Assembly: GCA_024233875.1 (NCBI GenBank)
Contig: JACKPB010000002.1
Span: forward strand, 248,001-312,000
Reading direction: 5' to 3'
Length of the DNA stretch: 64,000 nt
Source: Leptospiraceae bacterium
GTDB taxonomy: Bacteria; Spirochaetota; Leptospiria; Leptospirales; Leptospiraceae
The notes below the pieces were generated by a model. It did no database searches. It saw only the letters and a program-made list of their open reading frames with translations, and was not told where the DNA came from. Positions 15,397 to 23,107 of this stretch are shown here, in pieces. Numbering within the stretch: the stretch's first letter is position 1; each line of letters opens with the position of its first letter. A program made the position numbers and the translations under genes.

Positions 15397-16278
15397 ATGT
15401 TAAACAGGATATTTTTAGTATCAGTATTGCTATTGTTGCAGTATTGTAATGTATTCAACAAATCGGACAATGATTCAAACACGAAAAATTTTGCACTAGT
15501 TGCCTTGTTAGCAAGCAGAACAACAGCAGGTACAGTCTGTACGGGACTCAATTCTGATGGATCGGAGTATACAGGAACCGGTTGTACTGCCTCAACACTC
15601 TATTCTAGTTTTTCTGCGATTCCATCTTATATTTCTTATACAAGAGGAACAGCACAGTTGTACTCTACTAATGGACACTACTATCGTGCGGTGAAAACTC
15701 CTGCCGGTGGAATCAACTGGGTTCAGGCGAAAAAACTAGCCGAATCTGTGGGTGGATATCTGGCAACGGTCACATCCCGAGCAGAAATGAACTTTATTTA
15801 TGATCTGGTGAAAAATGACTCCGGATACTGGTTTACCTGGGGCTCCACTCATGATTACAATACAAGCGGACCATTTTTAGGTGGATATCAACCCTATACG
15901 GAAACATCTGCAACTACAGGCTGGAAATGGGTAAGTGGTGAGACCTTTGATACCACCAGTTTCAATTTTTGGTATCAGGATGGATATGCTTACGACCTCA
16001 CTACTAAACCAGACAATCAACCCAATGACGCTACCGGAGGAAACCAAAATGTTACAGCCTTGGGAGAGGCTCCCAATCAATACACTACCTATGCAACACA
16101 AAATGGTTATACAGTCACAGCCGGTAGCCAGGGAGACTACTCCTCATTTAGCGGAGGAGGAGTACCATTCGCAGGAGACTTTCCTCATACTATAGGTTCT
16201 TATGGGGCGGATACCTCTACCAATGGAAGTTGTTATGGATTTATAATCGAATATGATAGTGCACCTACAGACAATTGA
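15397..16278 (+). CDS. C-type-lectin-domain lipoprotein
   Basis: A 293-residue predicted lipoprotein. ATG 15397 follows GTGGAG; the frame also starts at GTG 15382, but that lies in the ribosome-binding region. A hydrophobic signal ends in LLLLQYC, a spirochaete-like lipobox. It is followed by a Ser/Asn/Asp-rich spacer and an ALVALLAS stretch often seen in leptospiral lipoproteins. From about residue 85 the sequence is a C-type-lectin fold: HYYRAV, WVQAKKLAESVGGYLATVTSRAEMNF, WFTWGS, GWKWVSGE, FNFWYQDGY, QPNDATGG and a final CYGFIIEYD. It is probably surface-exposed and binds a carbohydrate or protein ligand. It is followed by hairpin terminators and repeated sequence. The divergent AraC-type gene may control it. 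Confidence 0.88.
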   Translation: MLNRIFLVSVLLLLQYCNVFNKSDNDSNTKNFALVALLASRTTAGTVCTGLNSDGSEYTGTGCTASTLYSSFSAIPSYISYTRGTAQLYSTNGHYYRAVKTPAGGINWVQAKKLAESVGGYLATVTSRAEMNFIYDLVKNDSGYWFTWGSTHDYNTSGPFLGGYQPYTETSATTGWKWVSGETFDTTSFNFWYQDGYAYDLTTKPDNQPNDATGGNQNVTALGEAPNQYTTYATQNGYTVTAGSQGDYSSFSGGGVPFAGDFPHTIGSYGADTSTNGSCYGFIIEYDSAPTDN

Positions 16279-16321
16279 GGATAAGGTGGGTCTTTTTTAA
16301 AACTTTTGGGATCTTTACCGG

Positions 16322-16405
16322 AAGATCCGATCATCAAGTGACCGGATCTTAACTCGGGAGTATCGAGATTCCTCTCAAACCAGAGGGGTCTCGATACAAT
16401 TTTTT
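16322..16405 (+). terminator. Hairpins after the lectin lipoprotein gene, one terminator-like
   Basis: First hairpin AAGATCCG / CGGATCTT (16322-16329, 16343-16350). Second: TATCGAGA and CCTCT pair with AGAGG and TCTCGATA (16361-16396), followed by a T-run at 16400-16405, a good rho-independent terminator for the lipoprotein gene. Confidence 0.6.
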
Positions 16406-16574
16406 CGCCTAACGTTTAGTTTTATCTAATTGATTCCTGCATCCATTTCTTTCTACCCCAAAAAAATCCATCGACCATCGGGGTCTCGATACAATTTTTT
16501 CACCCACCGTTTAAGTTTATCAATCCGATTCTTAGATCCATTTTTCTCTACCCAAGAAAAAATCACTCGACCAC
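16385..16574 (+). repeat. Imperfect tandem duplication, two 95-bp units
   Basis: Units 16385-16479 and 16480-16574 both begin with a 22-base identical block GGGGTCTCGATACAATTTTTTC and then stay similar through GTTTA...TTTAT...GATTC...ATCCATTT...CTACCC...TCGACCA with scattered changes. The first block is also the 3' arm and T-run of the upstream terminator, so the duplicated unit carries half a terminator. There is no ORF in it. Confidence 0.65.
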
Positions 16575-16588
16575 CGAATTATTCTGTA

Positions 16589-16626
16589 TACGAAGCTTCA
16601 CTTTACCGAAAAGTCCGGTCATCGAG
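16589..16626 (+). repeat. 38-bp direct repeat, copy A, flanking ATPase copy 3
   Basis: TACGAAGCTTCACTTTACCG and the following AAAAGTCCGGTCATCGAG recur at 17860-17897 with one substitution. This copy lies 7 bases from the 3' end of the ATPase gene at 16633-17805, and the partner lies 55 bases beyond its start codon. Confidence 0.75.
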
Positions 16627-16632
16627 AATTCC

Positions 16633-17805
16633 TTACTTTTCCAAAAGCCTTTTTTTCAATAAGGCAATCGGGACTGTATTTTTTAAGATATGATTTCCTT
16701 CCTGATGGCATAAGATCAGTTCAGGAATTTTTTTTTGAAAAACCTTTCTTACTTCGGGTAGAATTGTATGATCTCGAACAGTAGTTCGGGAAACTTTGCA
16801 TTCTATGAATAAGAAAGACTTTGGATCTTTTTGTATAAGAAAATCGATTTCTTCTTTATCCCGGGAACGCCAATGGAAGATCTCCCAACCCAGTTGAAAG
16901 TTCATATTGAGTTTATAGATTTCAGAGAAAACTAAATTTTCAAAAAGCAGACCTTGTTGTGGAGATGTAAGAATCGGTTCAGGTGACGTCCATCCCTGTA
17001 ATCTACATGCCAACCCTGTGTCTAAAAAATATATTTTAGGAGATTTTATTAATCTTGTAGATAGACTTGTAGAAAAAGGCAGAACAGTTCTTACAATATT
17101 CATTTTTTCTAATATTGATATCCATTCTTTACAGGTCTTACTATCAACTCCTACATCAGAACTCAAGGAAGAGTATTCGACAACACAACCCACCCTCCCT
17201 GCTAATAATTTAATAAACTTCATAAATTGGGAACTCTTTTGAATCCCTGCACTCAAAATAATGTCTTTTTCTACATAACTATTGATATAATCATCTAAGT
17301 ACTTTTTTGAATAGGCTCTTTCGCCATTGTACAATTCAGGCCAACCACCCATAAAAAGAATATTCTGAATACTCTCCTTTTTAGCAGATAGAATTTCTGA
17401 AATGCTGAGAGTATTCATATCAAAAAAACTAGCACGACCTGCCAGACTTTCTTTAACCGATTTATCCATTAGAATTTGGTTGGAACCGGTTAGTCTTAGA
17501 ATCGTCTGTTGTTTTTTCTTTTCTCTTTTATAGAGATCTGCTCTGCGTTTCAAAGAAGGGAAAAGAGCAGGAGCATATTGTGCCTCATCGATGAAAAGTT
17601 TTTTGGAGGGAAATTGTTTTAAAAAAAGTTCCGGATCATTCTGAGCCAATTCTCTCAGTGAAGGATCATCAAGAGATAATTCCTGAAATTCAGGATCGAT
17701 TTTCAAGATTAAGCTACTCTTCCCGCACTGCCTCGGTCCACGGATCACCTGAATTGGATCTTTGTTTTCTAAGATGGTTTTTGTAATATCCCTTTCAATC
17801 CACAT
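16633..17805 (-). CDS. AAA ATPase with DUF4143-type C-terminal domain (copy 3, divergent)
   Basis: A 390-residue P-loop ATPase, more distant from copies 1 and 2. Walker A is RGPRQCGKSS, Walker B KLFIDEAQYAP and the sensor region LRLTGSNQILMDKSVKESLAGRASFF. A central winged-helix-like region is followed by a C-terminal nuclease-like segment, KEEIDFLIQKDPKSFLFIECKVS (D...ExK). The frame starts at TTG 17814, inside a perfect inverted repeat. ATG 17805 (MWIERDI) matches the usual N-terminus of the family and is preferred. The gene is enclosed by 38-bp direct repeats, which suggests it arrived or moved as a unit, although no transposase is present. Cellular role unknown. Confidence 0.85.
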   Translation of the reverse strand: MWIERDITKTILENKDPIQVIRGPRQCGKSSLILKIDPEFQELSLDDPSLRELAQNDPELFLKQFPSKKLFIDEAQYAPALFPSLKRRADLYKREKKKQQTILRLTGSNQILMDKSVKESLAGRASFFDMNTLSISEILSAKKESIQNILFMGGWPELYNGERAYSKKYLDDYINSYVEKDIILSAGIQKSSQFMKFIKLLAGRVGCVVEYSSLSSDVGVDSKTCKEWISILEKMNIVRTVLPFSTSLSTRLIKSPKIYFLDTGLACRLQGWTSPEPILTSPQQGLLFENLVFSEIYKLNMNFQLGWEIFHWRSRDKEEIDFLIQKDPKSFLFIECKVSRTTVRDHTILPEVRKVFQKKIPELILCHQEGNHILKNTVPIALLKKRLLEK

Positions 17806-17807
17806 AT

Positions 17808-17842
17808 TTGGCAATTCTGGAGTACCACTCCAGAATTGCCAA
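17808..17842. repeat. Perfect 16-bp inverted repeat at the start of ATPase copy 3
   Basis: TTGGCAATTCTGGAGT (17808-17823) and its exact reverse complement (17827-17842) are separated by ACC. It ends three bases before the ATG (on the minus strand), so it overlaps the ribosome-binding region. An operator or mRNA hairpin controlling the gene is likely. Confidence 0.75.
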
Positions 17843-17859
17843 GAAAATAATTTTCTAGA

Positions 17860-17897
17860 TACGAAGCTTCACTTTACCGAAAGGTCCGGTCATCGAG
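17860..17897 (+). repeat. 38-bp direct repeat, copy B
   Basis: Partner of the repeat at 16589-16626 (one mismatch). After it come the hairpin GCCACTA / TAGTGGC (17912-17931) and several TATCGA motifs resembling those around 16361-16396, so the two intergenic regions share a repeat vocabulary. Confidence 0.7.
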
Positions 17898-17985
17898 CGG
17901 TGTGGTGAGTAGCCACTATCTTTCTAGTGGCGTATCGAACCATGCCCGCATCTTCACCAGGGTGTATCGAGATGCCAGCAATACC

Positions 17986-19467
17986 TCATTTCTTCTTCCC
18001 CATCTTTAAGACTTCAATCATCTCCTGACTCTTCACTTCTTCCGCAAAGGAAAGAGCTGTTCTTCCGTCTTTATCTTTTGCAGTAGGATCGGAACCATGA
18101 ATCAATAATAATTGAACCAAATCGATATTATTTTTACTGGCAGCATAAATCAGAGGTGTTTTCTCTTCGTTATCCGGTATGGAAAGATCGGAGCCTTTTA
18201 GAACGAGAAATTTTGCCACCTCCAATTGTCCTTGATCGATTGCATGAATGAGAGCAGATTTTCTATCTTCGTCAATGGTATCGATTATAGCTCCCTTCTC
18301 GAGAAGGAGTTTTACGATTTCCAAATGTCAGTACCAGGAAGCTCCCATCAATGCTGTATCACCAAAATGGTTCTGATCGTTTGGATTTCATCCTTGTTCG
18401 AGGAGATAAGATACCATTTCGATTTTTCCATTTTCGGAAGCTAATTTAAGAGGTGTATCACCATTTCCAGTGCCTGAATGCAAATCGGACTTCTTTTTAA
18501 TATATTTCACCAAAAGATCTTTTTCACCCCAGATGGCTAGATAATGAATACCACTCTCACCGGATGAATTTTTTGAATGGATGGATACGCCTTTCTCGAG
18601 AAAAAACTTCACCAATTTGATCTCATGGTTCATCAATGCCTTATGATATGCATTTAGAACCTTCTCATCTTCGGGATTCAACCGAATTCCATTTTCAATT
18701 AGATATTTCAACATATCTAACTTAGAATTCTTTAGAGCATTGTGATAGGCATTGAGTATGAATTTATCTTTAGGATTCCATTCCAACCCCTTAACGAGCA
18801 AAAACTGAACCATGTCTAATTTTGAATTTATTAAAGCATTGCGATAGGCACTAACTACCTTTTCTTCTTTTGAATTCCAGATTACACCTTTTTCCAAAAG
18901 AAATTTCACCATTTCTACTCTGGAATTTTCTAATGCATCGTAGTACGACTTGATAACTATTTCATCTTTTGGATCTATACGGATCCCATTTTCCATCAAG
19001 AGAATCAATATTTCAGGAGAATTCAATTTCAATGCTTCGGTGAAATATGTATCACCTTTTTCATTTGAAATCTTCAGATCTGGATCGTATTTCAATAGGA
19101 CTTTTACAGACTTGGAATCATTTTTTTGAATTGCATACATTAGGGCTGTATTACCTAGTCCATCTTTAGCCTCTAAATTTGCTCCTTTTTGGAGTAAAAA
19201 ATCAATAATTTCTGTATAGCCCAAATTCGCCGCAAATAGTAGCGGAGTAGTTTTGCTCTTTGTATCCAGAATTGCTTCAGGGTTTGCTCCCCTGCTTAGC
19301 ATCCCATCGATTTTTTCTATACTTGGATTTTCTGTATATTTCAAATATACAACTATAGATTCTTTTTCTTTCGATTCCGGTATTCCCTGGTTCTGAGATA
19401 TAATACATCCGGATACAATACTATATAGGCATATCAATATTATTATTTTCTTCATCCAGGTGCGCAT
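17986..19467 (-). pseudogene. Ankyrin-repeat lipoprotein gene interrupted by two in-frame TGA codons
   Basis: One uninterrupted frame encodes an ankyrin-repeat protein except for two TGA codons, at 18390-18388 and 18330-18328, twenty codons apart. The upstream piece (to 18391) starts at ATG 19467 with GAAGAG before it and has a signal peptide ending in SIVSGC, a lipoprotein motif. It then has about ten ankyrin-like repeats, some degenerate (for example a repeated NALKNSKLDMLKYLIENGIR unit). The region between the stops reads as ankyrin sequence (GDTALMGASWY), and the downstream piece continues directly with HLEIVKLLLEKG and two to three consensus repeats. The second TGA replaces an expected Gly and the first a residue of the GADPN-type loop. 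Single-base nonsense mutations explain both. The truncated 359-residue upstream product could still be made. It lies 71 bases after the nSTAND gene, probably in the same transcript. Confidence 0.8.
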
Positions 19468-19538
19468 ACAATCACTCTTCTTGAATCGAAAATTTAAATT
19501 TGAAAGATTTTGCATCCGTCAACTCATCTCCGGGGATA

Positions 19539-22500
19539 TCAGCGTATGCAACGCACATGCAAAGCAGTATCTTTGACAAGATAGTCGAGATAACCGGAAG
19601 CCACATAAAACCCATAAGCCCGATCGATCACATACTCTTCTGATGTCCAGAACCAGGCATAATCACTATCAGTTTTTGACCAATCTTTTTCCAATACTTT
19701 TTGGTTTGCACCATAGTTCACCTGCCATCCCCCCCTCTTGGGCAATCTCCAACCTTTTCCAAGAGAAGCACAGGTTTTTTTTGCAGAGTCCCAATCCATA
19801 GATCCTTTGTATGAACTCCAACGATTTAACTCCCCTGCCCTTAAGAGTTCTTCTTTCTTCATTGAAAAGCCTTTGGCAATCTTTTCTGTCATGAGCAGAA
19901 TGTCTTTCGATTTTGCCAAAATTTCCGCTTCCTTTTTATTGTTTTCTTCTAGTAATTTCTCCGTTTTTAATCTGGCATCTTCTGCTTCTTTTTTCTTTTG
20001 CTCAGCTAGCTCTTCCTGCTCTTTTGCCAAACGATTTGCCTCTTCTGCATCAATCTTCAGTTGTTCGGCCTCTCTCTTTGCCTCATCCAATTTCTTCTTT
20101 TCAACGTCTAATTGATCCAAAGCTTTTTGAGCCTCTAATTTATTTTCTGCCGCATTCGCATTTGCTTCTAGTGCTTCCAGATTTTTCTTCTCTGCCAAAT
20201 TGTACTGAATTATACCGAATGTTCCTATCCCTAAGATAACCATAGCGACAATTCCTACAAGTATCCCCAGAAATACTGTCCTTTTTTGTTTGCGTGACTT
20301 ACTTGCCGTAATGTAAACTATTTCCTTAGAACCCAGTTCCATTCGTCGCTTGTCCAACCATTCCTGAGAATGGGAAAGATTGCTTCCCCGCAGAAGGAGG
20401 GAGTCTTCCTTCCCCGACTCTCTCCATTCCTTCTCCTGAGTTCTGATCTTTTCCTGCCAGACCCGAAAATCCCGATCCACAGAGATCCACTCACGGAGAC
20501 GCTTCCATTCCCGAATCAATGCCTCATGGACAACTTCAACCGTCTTCTGTCCCTTCTCATTGGTTCCTGTGGTCACAAGTCGGAGATCCGCCATCCGATT
20601 GATGAACTCGGATTTGTTTTTGTTGGATGTGCTACTGATCCCCGCTGTGGTGATTTCTTCCACAGGAGCAATCCGACGGGTGTCTTCTGTCCCCATTCCC
20701 GGTAGAACAAGCTGGAGCATCATCTTTTGTAGCATTTCTTTTTCGGGATCTGAAAGTGAAGCATAGATTCGATCGGCATAGGTAGCCAGAGCTCCTTTTA
20801 CCTCTCCGATCTGCTTGTAGGCTTCATAGGTCAGCACCCCATCTGTATGACGTTTGTAAAGTTCTTCGAGGCAAAACTCGAGAAGTGGTAAACTCCCCGC
20901 TTCCCGTGATACAGAACTCAAAATCAGGTCGGTGAGTCCTTCCTGAATCTCCATCCCGACAACCTCAAGAGGTTTTTCTATCGTTCTCCGGAGTTCTTCC
21001 GGATTCATTGATGTGAGAGTAAGAGGAAGTCCGAGATTTTTGTATTCCCCCGAATCTCCGAGAATTCTCCCAAAAGAAGGTTCTTCCAAAAGTCTCGACC
21101 AGAAATCAGCACGAATCGTTAGGAGAAATCGGAATCGATCCGGAAATTCCTTACAGATTTCCAAAATGGAATTCCCCAGATCCTCCCGATCTTCTTTTCT
21201 CTCGCAGAGAGTAAAAATCTCCTCGAACTGATCTCCCATGAGAAGAATTTTGGAGCTTTCTTTTTCCAATAGAGACCGTAGACTATCGATGAGATCCTCC
21301 GATCCTTTCAGGCTCTTTGTCGCGGAGAGATAGGGAGAGTTCCCGGGTCGGAACGTGAAAACCTTCCACCCCTTTTCCCGGAGGATGGGCAGTACACCCG
21401 CATGTACTACAGAGGACTTTCCACTTCCGGAGGCTCCCGAAAGGGAAACGAAGGGATAGGTTTCAATCCCCTGTAAAAGATTTTGTATAAAACTTTCCCT
21501 TCCGAAGAAGAACTCCCGATCTTTTTCGGTGAAATAGGAAAGACCCATGAAGGGAGATCTGTCAGTGCGCATCTCTTTGGTTCGGGTCTTTCCCCTAAGA
21601 TCCTTGAGGTATTGGAAGTAAAACGTTTCTAAGGACTGGAGGAGTCTGGTATGGATAAAATCTTTCGAATCTACATAATTCTTAAAAAAGAGAGCGAGTT
21701 TTACACCGAAGGCACGTTTGTAAACGATCTCTCCGGAAAATTTGGCATAAAACAATAAAAATAGGATCTGACAGTAAAAGTAATCTTTGAATACTTCCGC
21801 ACTCACAGGAGGCATGAAGGCACTCTTGGCTTCATTGATAAAATCAAAAAGGGTAGAGAGATAGATCTTTGCAATGACACCGATCCTGGGATCTTCCGAA
21901 TCGGAGACCTTTCCTTCATTCAAAAAGGCTCTGAGGAGAACGGTTTCCAATTCACAAAATGCCTTTTGAAAAGGGAGATAGGATTCCGAACCCATCGACC
22001 ATTCATCCGTTACCATTTCTTCAAAATAATTGAGAATCATTTCTCCCAAAAGTCTAGAAAAATCCCAGAAAAGCGGGGTGAATCCAACTTTTTTCTTGGG
22101 CATCATTTCTCCGAAATCGATGATCTTCGCCCGTAGCCCTCTCTCATCATCCCCAACCAGAACATTTTCGGGATTCAGATCTCCATGGATATACGCCACC
22201 TGATGGTAGGTGGATCGGGTTTGGAAGATTTTTTGGATTTGGGACCATTCGGGAATCGAAGGATCGACCTTCCGAACTTCCTCAATTCCCCTTCTAACTG
22301 AATCATTGAGCTTAATTCCATAGACCTCTTCAAAGGAGAGTTCTCTTTTTCGGACGGTACCGTACACACCCCGTTTGAGACCGTAAAAGACTTCTTTCTG
22401 GAGGAGAAGAGAGAGATCCCTACCGAATCTTTCGCTATTCTGATCCCCGGAAAAGATCCGACCGGAAAGAAATCTCGCAACCCCTTTCAAATCTCCTGCC

Positions 22501-22541
22501 GCAAGAGTTCCCACATCCTGGTAGAGTAAAATTCCATACAT
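19539..22541 (-). CDS. Kinase-like / nSTAND ATPase / coiled-coil / DUF1566 multidomain protein (main part)
   Basis: About 1000 residues. Near residues 119-145 there is a protein-kinase-like catalytic core, HGDLNPENVLVGDD followed by IIDFGEM. At ~335-640 comes an nSTAND-type NTPase module introduced by PFMGLSYFTEKDREFFFGRE, with Walker A SGASGSGKSS near 368-376, LLMGDQFEEIF as Walker B and a typical VVHEALIREWKRLREW C-terminal block. One transmembrane helix (TVFLGILVGIVAMVILG) is followed by a long Glu/Lys/Ala coiled coil. The last ~95 residues resemble DUF1566/Lcl-C (WDSAKKTCASLGKGWRLP ... FWTSEEY ... LHVRCIR). nSTAND proteins commonly act in bacterial conflict and signalling. The kinase N-lobe appears to lie in the preceding frame (22487-22945), so this start (ATG 22541) is probably artificial and the gene frameshifted. 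Confidence 0.75.
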   Translation of the reverse strand: MYGILLYQDVGTLAAGDLKGVARFLSGRIFSGDQNSERFGRDLSLLLQKEVFYGLKRGVYGTVRKRELSFEEVYGIKLNDSVRRGIEEVRKVDPSIPEWSQIQKIFQTRSTYHQVAYIHGDLNPENVLVGDDERGLRAKIIDFGEMMPKKKVGFTPLFWDFSRLLGEMILNYFEEMVTDEWSMGSESYLPFQKAFCELETVLLRAFLNEGKVSDSEDPRIGVIAKIYLSTLFDFINEAKSAFMPPVSAEVFKDYFYCQILFLLFYAKFSGEIVYKRAFGVKLALFFKNYVDSKDFIHTRLLQSLETFYFQYLKDLRGKTRTKEMRTDRSPFMGLSYFTEKDREFFFGRESFIQNLLQGIETYPFVSLSGASGSGKSSVVHAGVLPILREKGWKVFTFRPGNSPYLSATKSLKGSEDLIDSLRSLLEKESSKILLMGDQFEEIFTLCERKEDREDLGNSILEICKEFPDRFRFLLTIRADFWSRLLEEPSFGRILGDSGEYKNLGLPLTLTSMNPEELRRTIEKPLEVVGMEIQEGLTDLILSSVSREAGSLPLLEFCLEELYKRHTDGVLTYEAYKQIGEVKGALATYADRIYASLSDPEKEMLQKMMLQLVLPGMGTEDTRRIAPVEEITTAGISSTSNKNKSEFINRMADLRLVTTGTNEKGQKTVEVVHEALIREWKRLREWISVDRDFRVWQEKIRTQEKEWRESGKEDSLLLRGSNLSHSQEWLDKRRMELGSKEIVYITASKSRKQKRTVFLGILVGIVAMVILGIGTFGIIQYNLAEKKNLEALEANANAAENKLEAQKALDQLDVEKKKLDEAKREAEQLKIDAEEANRLAKEQEELAEQKKKEAEDARLKTEKLLEENNKKEAEILAKSKDILLMTEKIAKGFSMKKEELLRAGELNRWSSYKGSMDWDSAKKTCASLGKGWRLPKRGGWQVNYGANQKVLEKDWSKTDSDYAWFWTSEEYVIDRAYGFYVASGYLDYLVKDTALHVRCIR

Positions 22542-22945
22542 AGAATAGAGTCTTCTCCGTTTACTGAGAACTCGTCTGATGGAAAGTAACCAACCTGACT
22601 GAAGAGATCCAATTGCTTTTCCTGAGTGATGAGAAATCCTTTCAGCTCGACCAAACAAATCTCTTTTGACGCAATTTTGAGAACCCGAATAAATTCAGAT
22701 TTTCCAATTTCGATTGGGTGTAGATCCTGTTCTGAATTTTTTTCCGGTGTAGATGAGGATTTCCTTCCATATTTGGCAACAAATACAGCCGCACCGGTCT
22801 TCCCTCCCGAAAGAGAGGTCTCAATCTGAATGAAATCAATGGAAACCCCACCGAGACTTCCTTTTTTCAGAGCGGCTAACAGACCGGTTTCGACAATCAG
22901 TCGGGACTTTTCAGATAATTTTTCAATGTTCAGAATCTCAGCCAT
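22487..22945 (-). pseudogene. N-terminal kinase-lobe fragment of the nSTAND gene, separated by an apparent frameshift
   Basis: A 152-residue ORF starting at ATG 22945, the natural 5' end of the locus. Its first ~115 residues look like the N-lobe of a protein-kinase fold: SLSGGKTGAAVFVAKY as glycine-rich loop region, FIRVLKIA with a possible catalytic Lys, and strands ending in QVGYFPSDEFSVNGED. The remaining residues read out of frame over the start of the next ORF. Joining this frame near 22545 to the -1 frame gives ...SVNGED then MYGILLYQDVGTLAAGDL, a sensible kinase hinge, and continues into HGDLNPEN. I see no canonical slippery heptamer, so a one-base deletion or a sequencing error is more likely than programmed frameshifting. 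Confidence 0.65.
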
Positions 22946-23107
22946 GTCAGAAGTCCTATCTCTAAAAAAATAGGTACTATCTACTTACCTTTTTAACTCA
23001 GTAACTCATCTTATGCAATTTTTTATTTTTCTAAATATTTTAATTTTCATTCTTAGGAAGTTTATCAATCTTTCCCCTACCACATCGGTAAGGGGAATTC
23101 TTAATAA

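Noticed and set aside
16322..17985. An insertion sequence or CRISPR array in the repeat-rich area
   Set aside because: No transposase, no terminal inverted repeats around a coding unit, and the repeats are too few and unevenly spaced for CRISPR.
18328..18390. The two TGA codons of the ankyrin gene as selenocysteine codons
   Set aside because: The expected residues are Gly and a loop residue, not redox cysteines, and I see no selenocysteine-insertion hairpin after either codon.
19738..20115. A 125-residue Ser/Phe-rich ORF on the plus strand
   Set aside because: It is the antisense of the Glu/Lys-rich coiled coil of the nSTAND gene; composition bias explains the open frame.
22487..22560. Programmed -1 ribosomal frameshifting in the kinase/nSTAND gene
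   Set aside because: No canonical slippery heptamer was found in the zero frame near the junction; mutation or sequencing error is simpler.
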